DNA of 64,000 nt from positions 1 through 64,000 of the forward strand of contig MU385744.1 in assembly GCA_022497155.1 (NCBI GenBank), in the 5' to 3' direction. Shown in pieces: positions 46,613 to 56,693 of this stretch. The position numbers were made by a program, and so were the translations under genes. Position 1 is the stretch's first letter, and every line of letters starts with the position of its first letter. The notes under the pieces are model-generated. The model searched no databases. It was not told where the DNA came from and saw only the letters and a program-made list of their open reading frames with translations. The stretch is from Whalleya microplaca (Eukaryota > Ascomycota > Sordariomycetes > Xylariales > Xylariaceae).

Positions 46613-47253
46613 TTTAATCCAATGTGTATTTTACGAAAGAGGCAATTAGGCAATTATGGATGTGGCAGAAAGAGACGGCCGATTCCCAGTCTGGTCAGAG
46701 CTACTATGTAGAGTTAATTGCACGGAGTCAAGATGACGTTGAATATTCGGCTGGAGACATCGAAATCTCCGCCACCAAAGCATAGGTTATATATCATATG
46801 GCAACGGAGAGCTTCCAATTGGTAGCCGTTGATAGCTCCCACTATCTAATCGCCGAGAGCCGGTTCCCCGTCCCTCAACCGTATGTACATGTATACATAC
46901 GTATGTAAGTGGCACATGCATGTACATGCATGTACATACCTAGGTAGTATATGTAGTACTTCGGGGACCTCAACAGCATGGAATGCACTACGTCGGCCCG
47001 GCCTAGTTTGAGAATGTAGTGAGGTCAGCCCACTCGAACCCCACTATAGCTTCTGCAGCAAGTTCTGTAACGTACGTATGTCTAGGTATATTATAGTACA
47101 TGCATAGGTACTGTAGGCTTGTATGTACAGACTAAAAAATGCCCCACCATCAAGTCTTGAAATTATTTCGATTCTTCAAACTGTTCAACACGAGTCACCA
47201 GTTTTTCCCAGTGACTCAACCAAATACTTCTAGATTCGCCTGATTATAAGAAA
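46609..47253. promoter_or_regulatory. Divergent promoter, RCF1 and ILV1
   Basis: About 650 bp shared upstream region. It contains palindromic GTACATGCATGTACATGCAT-like words near 46912-46935, a TACCTAGGTAG word at about 46938 and a TGACTCA site next to ILV1. No gene seen. Confidence 0.55.
47212..47218. promoter_or_regulatory. Cpc1/Gcn4-type site TGACTCA before ILV1
   Basis: Exact TGACTCA, 36 bp upstream of the ILV1 ATG, with a second partial copy (CGAGTCA, reverse TGACTCG) at about 47192-47198. ILV1 is a known target of general amino-acid control in yeast. Regulation here is inferred. Confidence 0.55.
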
Positions 47254-49065
47254 ATGCCAGCTTCGACGGCGGTGCCCATCGATACCGTCATGGCCAATGG
47301 CCTCGGAAACGGCGTCAATGGCCATGCCCCGCGCACGCCCTCCCTCTCCGGCCTGTCTCTGACTGAGTACAGCGCAAACCCGTCGCCGCCATCGGAGCAT
47401 CGCCAGGCCAGAATAAGCAAGATCGTGCCCGAGGAATTCATCCTGCCTAATGGGCACCCTGATGTTCGTCTTCATTTACTACGTACATAGCCTCCTCAGT
47501 CGACTCTACCAGTAACTGACGGCAGCTCTCTGCCTGTTTAGTACCTCCGCCTGATCCTGACCTCGCGAGTGTACGAAGCCTGCAAGGAGACCTCCCTGAC
47601 CACCGCCACGAACCTCTCCAACCGACTCGAATGCAATGTCATGCTCAAGAGAGAAGATGAGCAGCCCGTCTTCAGCTTCAAGCTGCGCGGTGCCTACAAC
47701 AAGATGGCCCATCTGGACCACGACCAGAGCTGGAAGGGCGTCGTAGCCTGCAGTGCCGGGAACCACGCCCAAGGCGTCGCATACTCTGCCCGACTCCTCA
47801 AGATACCCGCGACCATCGTGATGCCTTCGGGCACGCCGAGTATCAAGCACAAGAACGTCGCGAGGCTCGGTGGTTGTGTCGTGCTCCACGGTGCCGACTT
47901 CGATGCCGCCAAGGAAGAATGCGCCCGGCTGGAACAGCAACATGGGCTCATCAACATCCCGCCTTTCGACGACCCTTACGTCATCGCCGGCCAGGGCACC
48001 ATAGGCATGGAATTGCTGCGACAGACCAACATCGCGAGGCTCGAGGCCATATTCTGCTGCGTGGGCGGGGGAGGTCTTATCGCAGGCATCGGGGTTTACG
48101 TCAAACGCATTGCACCCCACGTGAGGATCATCGGGGTGGAAACGGAGGATGCCAACGCCATGGTCCAGTCGCTGGCAGCGGGCCAGCGGGTCGTGCTGAA
48201 GGAAGTGGGCTTGTTCGCCGACGGGGCCGCGGTCAAGACCGTGGGCGAGGAGACCTTCCGGATATGCCAAGAAGTGATCGACGAGGTCATCCAGGTCAAC
48301 ACCGACGAGACCTGCGCCGCCATCAAGGACGTGTTCGAGGACACCCGCTCGATCGTCGAGCCGGCGGGTGCGCTATCGCTGGCCGGCCTCAAGAAGTGGA
48401 TTGTCAACAACCCGTCGAGTGACCGCAACCGATCGGTCATCGCCATCACCAGCGGCGCCAACATGAACTTCGACAGACTGCGCTTCGTGGCCGAGCGCGC
48501 CACGCTCGGCGAAGGCAAGGAAGCGCTGCTCTGCGTTCGCATCCCCGAGAGGCCGGGCGCATTCGCCGAATTGGTCAACAATATCATGCCGCACGCCGTG
48601 ACCGAGTTCTCCTACCGTTACGCGACCAACGAGGTAGCCAACATCTTGGTCGGCATATCGTTAACGGGCGCGGCCTCGGAGCGGGTGCAGGAGCTGCAGG
48701 CGCTGATGGACCGCATCAACGGCGCGGGCATGACGGCGGCGGACCTGTCGGGCGACGAGCTGGCCAAGTCGCACATCCGCTACCTGGTCGGCGGGCGATC
48801 GGACGTGGCGGACGAGAGGCTGTACATGTTCAACTTCCCCGAACGCCCTGGCGCCCTGGAGAAGTTCCTCAAGACATTGCGGCTGCGGTTCAACATCAGC
48901 CTGTTCCAGTACCGGAACGGTGGCAGCGACGTGGGCAAGGTGTTGACAGGCATACAATGCCCTGACACGGAAGTGGCCGACTTGGAGTCATCGCTGAAGG
49001 AAATCGGGTACCCGTGGGAGGACTGCACGCAGAGCGACGTGTTCAAGACGTTCTTACGAAGTTGA
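47254..49065 (+). CDS. ILV1: Threonine deaminase (threonine ammonia-lyase), biosynthetic
   Basis: PLP enzyme converting threonine to 2-oxobutanoate, the first step to isoleucine; mitochondrial in fungi. Exons 47254-47463 and 47542-49065 give 577 residues. The PLP lysine is in [13 protein letters not shown]. The substrate/PLP-binding loop is [15 protein letters not shown]. The glycine-rich phosphate loop is [12 protein letters not shown], and the cofactor-ring Ser is in [12 protein letters not shown]. Two C-terminal ACT-like regulatory domains start at [17 protein letters not shown] and [17 protein letters not shown], as in isoleucine-inhibited enzymes. The N-terminal 60 residues are Ser/Pro-rich and less conserved, likely containing the targeting sequence. 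The ATG at 47254 is the first in frame; an in-frame Met (MANG) follows shortly. Intact and GC-rich. Confidence 0.96.
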
Positions 49066-49540
49066 TGAATTACCTTACTTCTCTTCTCTACTTGTGCATT
49101 GAAGCCTGGCGAATGGAGAGGACCGGGAATTAATTTGAGTTTCACGTAGTTCATCTAAAAGTCATGATACCAAAAGCAACATAACAGAACATTGAAGCCA
49201 TCGTGGTCGTTTACTGTAATTCGTTTAATACAAGGAGAAGTGCCAGGCGTTGAACTCCTGCCGGACGATGGTTGGGTACCTGTAGCCTATTGTAGGGCCT
49301 GCAGTAACCTAGGTTAACTGGGTTAGGCAGCTTATTATAGTGTTCGCATCCTTCCTCCCGGGTGACAGTACAGCGGGATGTACCTATGCCTATGCCTAGA
49401 CGCCAATCGATTTTCCCCGGGGGATCCACACCGAGAGGAAGACGGCTGATTTTCCACCAACACCAACTATTGACTCTAAGCTTCTCATCTTTATTCAACC
49501 ATCGCGTACACCAACGAACCGAAACCGTTTCGAGACAAAA
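49066..49540. other. Intergenic, ILV1 to bL36m
   Basis: 475 bp: ILV1 3' region and bL36m promoter. Nothing else recognised. Confidence 0.5.
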
Positions 49541-50075
49541 ATGGCGAGCTCGTCCCTAGTGTCCTCGCTCCGAGCGCTGTCCCTCCACCGGGCGCCGACC
49601 GTCCGACAAGTCCGACAAGTCCTGCGGACGCAACGACAAGCCGCCCGCGGCCTCTCGCAGGCCGTCATCGCTCCGAAGACGTCCGCTCGACCCGCGGTCC
49701 TGGCCCCGACCACGACCACGACGGTCAATGCGGCGCAGACGGTGAAGGCTGTTGCGGTGCAGCAGACGAGGGGCATGAAGGTGCACAGTTCGGTCAAGAA
49801 ACGGTGCGAGCATTGCAAGGTCAGTCAGTCAGTTGGCAGTTCGTGCTTCGGGAGTCGGGGCTGGTCCATATAAAAATTCGTGTTCCTATGAAGATGTGAA
49901 GATAGATTCGAGGGAATGGTTCTTCGTTATGTTATGGTTAGGTTATTCAAAAGAGCAATTGGCTGACATGGAGAACACATCACAGGTTGTGCGAAGAAAG
50001 GCCAGCAAGCGACATCGTGGATACCTCTACATCATCTGCAGCGCCAACCCGAGACATAAGCAACGGCAGGGATAG
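49541..50075 (+). CDS. RTC6: Mitochondrial ribosomal protein bL36m
   Basis: Small zinc-ribbon protein of the mitochondrial large ribosomal subunit. Exons 49541-49819 and 49986-50075 give 122 residues. The first ~75 residues are a Ser/Arg/Ala-rich mitochondrial targeting sequence (MASSSLVSSLRALSLHRAPT, then RTQRQAARGL). The mature bL36 core follows: GMKVHSSVKKRCEHCK, then after the 166-bp intron VVRRKASKRHRGYLYIICSA and NPRHKQRQG. The zinc ligands Cys-x2-Cys, Cys and His are all present (CEHC, C of IICSANPRH, and its H). Reading through the intron would give a shorter product without the last zinc ligands. Known in yeast as RTC6. Confidence 0.93.
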
Positions 50076-50404
50076 TGGACTACAGAGGACGATAGAGTGA
50101 AGCATACTACGAAGAAGTCCTGGGTCCAAGTCCAGTGATTGTAAAATATTACGAGGGGCGGAGTGTACAGAACAGATATGTACGGCCAGCGCGGGAAGTC
50201 AGCTAGCTAGCAACCTAGCAGATATAGAGATGCGATAGACTTCTATATCTTCGACTGGCTGCTATTGCTAAGGGGTAATAATACCCATACCACCACATGC
50301 ACATACATATATATAGCACTGCAAAGTACCTAGTGGACGACACATATTCCACAAGCCCCCCCTCCCTTGGGCAACTTGCAGTGGTTTTATATATATAAAT
50401 ATAC

Positions 50405-50813
50405 CTACATCCCCTCAATATACCTCTCCATGCCCTCCCACTCCGTCTTGCCCGTCGACAGCAGATAGCGTATATGCTCTATGTCCGTGACGTGTCGATG
50501 CCGCTCGAACTCGGCCCGCGCAAAGCTGCGCGTCTCCGCCCGCGTCGTCGGGTCGCCGATTCGTCGGGTGCCGCGGACGATGGTGCGGTAGAGGGATAAG
50601 GCGCGTGAGCGTAGGAGGAACTAGGGCTCAGAGTCAGTCCTAACTTCTGCAGCTGGTTCCATATGAACTTCTTGAAGCATATAGGATTGTATGTGGAAGA
50701 CGGACATGGTCGAGGCTCAAGGTTGCGCCCAGTCGATTCCTAGATGGGCTTGTCGCATAGCTTCGAATTGCGGTGGCAGAACATAGCTTCGACGTCCTCC
50801 GGATTAGGCGCAT
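50405..50813 (-). CDS. LYR-motif mitochondrial protein (LYRM2-like)
   Basis: Small complex-I-LYR family protein; members bind acyl carrier protein and help assemble respiratory or Fe-S complexes. Minus-strand exons 50813-50706 and 50620-50405 give 107 residues. Exon 1 encodes a basic targeting sequence (MRLIRRTSKLCSATAIRSYA) and RLGATLSLDH. Exon 2 starts FLLRSRALSLYRTIVRGTRR with the L-Y-R motif. It continues TRAETRSFARAEFERHR and HIRYLLSTGKTEWEGMERYI. The intron is 85 bp with donor GTCCGT. The second exon begins after CCCTAG and has no early Met, so the protein is easy to miss. Assignment to the LYRM2 branch is by eye. Confidence 0.8.
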
Positions 50814-51163
50814 GGGAAATGCAAGCCGACGACGGTTATACAGACATCGGATATAGGTAGAGTCGGCCTGAACCGTCTGTCTTCCAGCTCTGAAAAAGCT
50901 TGGAGAAATGTATTCAGGAGTACATACGTAGAAATTATAGGCATTTGGTGGGGGTTTAGAACTTGGGCCACCCACCGCAGAGCTGATGACTAAGCAACGA
51001 CTTACATGCCCATAACCTTGGAACTGCATAGACATAGGGGATTACACAAACTCAGGCACACAACGGCGACTACATGTAATGATTCGGGTATTCCACGTAC
51101 CGATATCATGAAAACATAATACACTATCCGCCATCGTGATTATAATACATGTTCGGAACCACC
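50814..51163. other. Divergent promoter, LYR protein and NatD
   Basis: 350 bp; no further feature seen. Confidence 0.5.
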
Positions 51164-51991
51164 ATGCAGACCATCCAGCAAAAGGTAAAGCGGAAACGTG
51201 CCACCACGAACCCCATTGAACAGGCAAATCTCAAAAACGATGAAACTTTCATCAATGAACATCTACGTCCTACGTATGAATAACCCGTATTATTAATTAA
51301 AGTTCATAACTGACGAGCGATATAGTACCCCAACCTGGACTGAGTGGACCAACCCAAAGACACAAGAGAAATTCTCTCTCAGTCTCACCCGGGCAGGCAA
51401 TCTTACCAAGGACGACCTAAACTCATGCTTTAGACTCGTCGAGGAGACAAGCCGTGCCGATTATGAACCCTCTTCTATCGGGTGGAGGCCAGCTAAGAAG
51501 TTCGCCGAGATGAAGTCGCCCGAATTGCGATATATCATCGTGAAAGACGCTGCCGGAAGTGTCCGCGGCTTCACTTCGCTGATGCCTACCTACGAAGAGG
51601 GGGAGCCTGTCGTCTACTGTTATGAGATCCACCTCAAGCCGGAGCTGCAAGGGTATGCATTAACAAGTTTCTTTACCTACGGCGTTTGCGACAAATGCAT
51701 ACCTTGATGGAATCTCATACACTAATACTGCTGAATTTCTGCAGGACCGGTCTAGGGAAGATACTCATGGGCTTCCATGAGCGTGTTGCTGTCCACACGC
51801 CTCCTATCAAGAAGGTCATGCTGACCTGCTTTCTCAGCAACCAGAAAGCTCTCGGATTCTATAAGAAGTCAGGATTCGAGAAAGATGCCCTGTCGCCTGA
51901 ACCGAGAAAGCTACGTTTCGGGAAGGAGTTTGTCCCTGATTATGTTATCATGAGCAAAGTCGTGAGCACGGGGCTAAATGCCGGAAGCTGA
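51164..51991 (+). CDS. NAT4: Histone N-alpha-acetyltransferase NatD (Naa40)
   Basis: GNAT enzyme that acetylates the N-terminal serine of histones H4 and H2A. Exons 51164-51273, 51326-51652 and 51745-51991 give 227 residues. The N-terminus is basic (MQTIQQKVKRKRATTN), as in the family. The conserved GWRPAKKFAEMKSPELRYII leads into GFTSLMPTYEEGEPVVYCYE. The acetyl-CoA loop, assembled across intron 2, is ELQGTGLGKILMGF. VMLTCFLSNQKALGFYKKSG and the ending RFGKEFVPDYVIMSK complete the fold. All introns are GT-AG (52 and 92 bp). Intact. Confidence 0.93.
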
Positions 51992-52700
51992 GTCTTGAGC
52001 ATTAAGAAAGCAAGTGGAAGGACCCTATATCATAGCAATTGCCTTGCGATACCCATGAAAACCAAGCATTTGATAGCAAAGGAAAACGAACGGGCTTCCC
52101 GCCGAAGTCATACCCATAGCCTTTGGCTTGGTAGGTCTACTGGTGTGAGACTTCAATAGGCAGGGAAATAAACCGTGAATGCACACTTGGAATGTGAATG
52201 TGAACCTACGACACAACATGGCTTGAGGCCTACTGATCGTGTTGATGATAGATACCTGGGTAACTGAAGATGAGCCAAATACAACTAGTTTAGACGAATC
52301 CAATATATACATGTACATCACTTTCCTCAGTCCCCTACGCTACAGTTGAGGCTTTAGGAAGCACTGGCGAAGTTGAGCAAGGAGCGACACAGGATCATTG
52401 CTATCTTGACTTCATACTTAACAGTGTTAAAAGTTGTAAGTAGCAACCTTACCTAAACCTATCCCTCACTAGAACAAGCAAGTCCATACTGGCTAAACAT
52501 GGTCCCATGAAATTTAACACTATCAGGCCTTCTGGATATCTTATAGACCTTATATGTATATTTTATATCAACCAATAATTCTAGAGACATTTATCCCTTC
52601 ACTCCCTTCGAGGCTGGCTCCAATATTTCCACCGTATGTTTACACTGCCCGCATCAGCCTAGCCAATCTCTTCCGCAGGAAACCAGTCCATCGCACCCAG
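51992..52700. other. Intergenic
   Basis: About 700 bp; no recognisable gene. It may include the unresolved first exon of the PLAC8 gene. Confidence 0.45.
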
Positions 52701-52750
52701 ATTCCCATAGTACCTACTACATTTACACGATAGGATCGGTAATCTCAGCG

Positions 52751-53372
52751 TTGGCCGCGAGAGCTGTCCCGGGACAAGCTAATCTTCCCACGGCACTTCA
52801 AGTTCAGCAGATTCAGGACAACTTAGGTCTAAACGGTGGAAAATGGAAACACAACTTGTGCGACTGCTCGCCATGCATGAGCTGCGTCCTAGCCACGTTC
52901 ATCCCGTGTTTCCGTACGTCTTTGCTTACCTGGGCTCTTCCTCAGTTCAAGCTGACGAGCATTTCCCACAGTTATCGGCCAGACGTCCAGTCGACTGATC
53001 GATCCTTCCTCCCTGGCTCCCGATATGCTCAATGTCGACTGCCTAATTCATGGGGTATTGCATTCCCTTACGGGATATGGATGGGTGTACGTTTTTCATT
53101 GATGTTATCCCCTTATCTTGCGCTGCTAACAGATCATCGTACCTACTAGCTGGGTCATGCTCAAACGTAGCGAAATCCGCCTTCGGTTCGGCATCGAAGG
53201 CGGCGAGATCGATGACTACTGCACGGCATACTGGTGCCGCTGCTGCGCTCTCATCCAGCAGGACAATGAAGTCAAGCTCCGTATGCCTGATCCTGCGGGC
53301 CTCATCACACAGCAACCCCAAATCGCACAGGCGATGAGCATGGCCCCGACGATACCGCCGTTACCGGTGTGA
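52751..53372 (+). CDS. PLAC8-family cysteine-rich protein, 5' end unresolved
   Basis: PLAC8/cornifelin-type small membrane-associated Cys-rich protein; fungal members are linked to metal or cell-surface functions, unproven here. Recognisable coding sequence starts around 52751 without an ATG in frame nearby. The frame stays open upstream to about 52682, next to a possible CAG acceptor, so a first exon is probably missing from my model. Exon a contains GKWKHNLCDCSPCMSCVLAT and IPCF. After an intron, GQTSSRLIDPSS and NVDCLIHGVLHSLTGYGW follow. After a second intron come MLKRSEIRLRFGIEGGEIDD and YCTAYWCRCCALIQQDNEVK, the family's CCxxxxxxQ signature. The end is Pro-rich. Stop at 53370-53372. Confidence 0.82.
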
Positions 53373-54926
53373 AGCGGTTGCGCGCCTTGCAACGAGAAGA
53401 CGCCTGGGATTTCTCCTTGACCTGGAGACGAGGATACAGAATCATCCTGGGGTGATTGTTGAATGGGATTCGGCACCGGAGCCGCCTTGGTCGTAGATCA
53501 GCTGAAATCTGGCTGAATAGATGGAAGAAGGGACACAGATGGCTGCCGAAGAGAACGGAAGGGTGTCGAAGGGTGTTGAATAGGGGTCAATGTCTTAACA
53601 GTCGTACACAGTATAATTAACTAATACACATAAGTATATTTTTTGGAAGCACCTCGTCTATGTTATCAAGTAGTTCAGGTTTCAGGTGCTGATATGAAAG
53701 TGGTGCGTCTTCGGTCTTTGCGCTCGTAAAGTGTCCTATGGTATTCCCTAGTCACCTTACCAAGTGCTACATTCTTTTCCTATACCATACATATCTCTTC
53801 TTATAAATAGTTATTGAAATCGTCAAAGATAAAGATAAGTATATCGCTTCCTTGCGAGGATCGAACCATATATCACCATTTTTACCCCAAACATGTGTGT
53901 GAACGCCGCCATGAGAATATCTTACTTCAGCAAGAGAAGGGATGAAGTGCTATGCTCTAGCGTGACTTCATCTGTGACCGTGGGAACTATCACTCACATG
54001 TAAGGGGGTGTAAGCTCGTAGTACTAAACAACGAGGTGAATAGGAACGACGATTTGCTAATGTTATCACTGTATAATCTCAATCGCAAGAAAGCTATCAA
54101 CCATCATAGAGAAGGACTATCAACTCGACTTCTAAGATTCATCTGGCCAACCTATAATATTGATATGGTACATATGGAAGATACTAAAATCCTATGAAGT
54201 CATAGTGCTTGGCTGCAACTATAGTCCTTTTAACTGTACAACTCCAACATAAACTAACACTATACATGTATGCAAGTTGATCAAGTTCAAGCTTCGACAT
54301 CTATTGTAGAAATCTACCAGTTTCAAACAGGTATTCTCTCAACGTTAATGACATGAAGCTACGAAAGATCTAGATATCAATTTCTAACCCAATCTTGTAG
54401 AATTCCACACTCCGCTTGATATTTACGATGCACCATGGTGACCGATCAAGATATCAAGAGCCGCAATCCTTGTTCGAGGTTACAGTGACCAATGGAAATG
54501 CCTAGCTCACCTAGTCTCCCGGAGCGTCTCCCGCGAAAAGAAGCTAAAGGCCAAGGAACGCCGATTACGTGCATAACCAACTTACGACCTGCGAACACAC
54601 TTGCCATGCAGACATCCCGATCTAGAGATGAACTGCCCAGCCTCCTCTTCTTCCCGGCTGTCCCGTTATAGGAACTCGATTTCGCACCTATGTCGTCATC
54701 ATTCGTCGTTCATAGTCGAGGATGTCAACCCTACATCAGCGCCATTGTCCTCTCTCCCCTCGCGATTCATGTCTTTCCTATCATCTAGCTTCTGTACCTG
54801 TGCCAACCAGAAACTCAATTTCTAGTAGCGAATAGCATCGAGGCAGGTTCCTTGCACAAGCTAGCAATTGACAACCAGGAGCGAAACGAACCAGTCAGTC
54901 ACTTTGCGCCGAAAGACAATTGAGCC
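53373..54926. other. Gene-free stretch
   Basis: 1.55 kb without a supported gene. A minus-strand stretch near 53855-53875 resembles a tRNA T-loop (GGTTCGATCC) but its stem does not pair. Otherwise nothing recognised. Confidence 0.5.
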
Positions 54927-55493
54927 ATGGCTCCTCTTTTACCCGCCTTGGAGCCCGGTAGCACCATCGGCCGCCTCTTCCAACGCGAAGCCTCGCAAAC
55001 CACGCCCACGCGAACTCTCTCGCAAGCCATCACCAGAGTCCTCGCGGCCCGCCAGGCGACCACGACCATCGTCCAGGGCAGCGAGGACTCGAGCAGCACG
55101 CACCTCTCGGGCGGCGCGATCGCCGGCATCGTGATCGGCTCCATCGCCGGGCTCCTGCTGCTCCTGTGGATCATCCGCTCGTGCTCGAACCTGGGGCGGC
55201 CCGGGGGCTGGGGCTCGACGTTCGAGCCCGAGCGCGAGCGCGAGAAGACGCACTACGCCGGCGGCTACCGGTATCCGAGCGAGACGCACGGGCACCGGTC
55301 GCGCTCGCGGCACTCCCATCACTCGCGCCATCATAGTCCGCGGCGCACGTCCGTGGTTGAGGTCACCCGGCCCGTTTACTATGAACAGCGGGATAGGAGT
55401 CCGCGCCCCCCGCCGCCTGCGTACTATTCACGGGAGATGGATGGGAGGGATTTGCGACGGGCTAGCGGTAGTCGGAGACATAGAAACTACTGA
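54927..55493 (+). CDS. Single-pass membrane protein with His/Arg/Ser-rich tail
   Basis: Single-exon protein of 188 residues; no named family recognised. An N-terminal Ser/Thr-rich region (FQREASQTTPTRTLSQ, TTTIVQGSEDSSST) precedes one transmembrane helix, GGAIAGIVIGSIAGLLLLLW, at about residues 62-81. That glycine-rich helix type is common in fungal surface/sensor-like proteins. The cytosolic side is charged: EPEREREK, then HGHRSRSRHSHHSRHHSPRR, then a Pro-rich RSPRPPPPAYYSRE and RRHRNY at the end. The layout (Ser/Thr-rich ectodomain, one helix, basic tail) resembles Mid2/Wsc-like proteins, but there is no WSC domain or clear signal peptide. The coding DNA is GC-rich with good start context (GCCATGG). 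Confidence 0.78.
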   Translation: MAPLLPALEPGSTIGRLFQREASQTTPTRTLSQAITRVLAARQATTTIVQGSEDSSSTHLSGGAIAGIVIGSIAGLLLLLWIIRSCSNLGRPGGWGSTFEPEREREKTHYAGGYRYPSETHGHRSRSRHSHHSRHHSPRRTSVVEVTRPVYYEQRDRSPRPPPPAYYSREMDGRDLRRASGSRRHRNY

Positions 55494-56599
55494 GATGGCT
55501 AGGACTGCGATCCCGCTCCTGGCATATATAGCCTCTGGGCCATGCTTGGATGTCAAAGAGATGATTATGTACGATGTCACGTTTATTGAGAGATGACGGA
55601 TTAGGGGATGCGTCTGGTATAGGTGTGGATGGATACTCTTGCGATTTTAGATACATGCATACTGTAATGATAATGATTATGAACCAAAAGTAACTATAGT
55701 GACAATGCACAGAAGCAATAATTAGGACAGGAGTGTTTTAAGATATCATAACTGTGATAAGCCGAAGGGACCAGTGAACCTGCTGTCCAGGAACATAGCA
55801 TCCATTCTGAGTCTTTGAAGTGGCATATGCCTCTGCGAATACTCACTGCGGTATACTCCGTCTCGATCCTTTTTATTCTATAACTGACCAAGTATCATTT
55901 CCCCAGAACGGCTTATCGTCACCTTTTATTACATACTTGGTATTGATTTTGGTATGATAAGATTTGATGGCTAGAGAGGGTTTAACTGGTGAACAGGCAA
56001 GGCTGTCTCCATGTAAAGACTAAAGGAGATATCACTGTTCTTGTTGGTGGAACAGTTATCGATCCAGTACAGCATTGATCCCAGTGTTTGTCATGCGCCT
56101 CTCTTCAAGACAATTCTTGCTTCATCGAAAAGAGCCTCATACTCTCGATGGACGGCCCCGTATTAACTATGCCCGCTGCGATGCTTGTTGTGATTAGAGT
56201 AAAAGGAGCAAATCGAGAAAACCTCGTCGGGAGACTGATTCTTGGAGTCCAACTTCTAAAAGCCCCGAGTACCAGTACTTGTGAAGCTCCTGATTCCCTG
56301 CTGCTTTAACCTTTTCTCTAACCCAATACTTCCAATTGTAGCCGCCCCCCCTGCCTTGAAGTATCCGAAGCTCATCGGAATCCTCTCTAACGGCTGAACA
56401 TAGGGTCACTGTCGTCAAGATAGATGCGGTACCCTTTGATTCATGTAGAGTCATAAACCATTATTTAGCTGATTTAGCCTGGCCAAAAAGGTCTTGCCTC
56501 CCCCTATCACTCTACCGGAAAACATCAGTATTCCTGAAAACCGCGCCAGCAGAGTTCGTGACATTTTGAAGGTTGGAAACAAGGGCAAAAAGAGAAATT
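55494..56599. other. Intergenic
   Basis: 1.1 kb between the membrane protein gene and tRNA-Phe. No domain-bearing frame recognised. Confidence 0.5.
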
Positions 56600-56656
56600 G
56601 CGGTGAGTGCGGATCGAACGCACGACCTTCAGATTAACCTAAGGATTGAAGTTTTA

Positions 56657-56688
<32 letters not shown>

Positions 56689-56693
56689 CCCGC
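56600..56693 (-). tRNA. tRNA-Phe (GAA) with 22-nt intron
   Basis: Cloverleaf on the minus strand. Acceptor 5' strand GCGGGGA, D arm GCTC/GAGC, anticodon stem TCAGA/TCTGA with loop CTGAAGA after splicing (anticodon GAA), T arm GTGCG-TTCGATC-CGCAC, 3' acceptor strand TCACCGC. A 22-nt intron sits after position 37, the usual nuclear place, and contains CTTCA complementary to the anticodon region TGAAG. One acceptor pair (G5 with A68) is mismatched. A T-rich run follows 3', fitting Pol III termination. Confidence 0.93.

Noticed and set aside
47506..48270. 254-codon minus-strand frame
   Set aside because: Antisense shadow of ILV1, no domain of its own.
53850..53885. Possible tRNA on the minus strand (GGTTCGATCC T-loop)
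   Set aside because: The T stem does not pair and no D or anticodon arm is present upstream.
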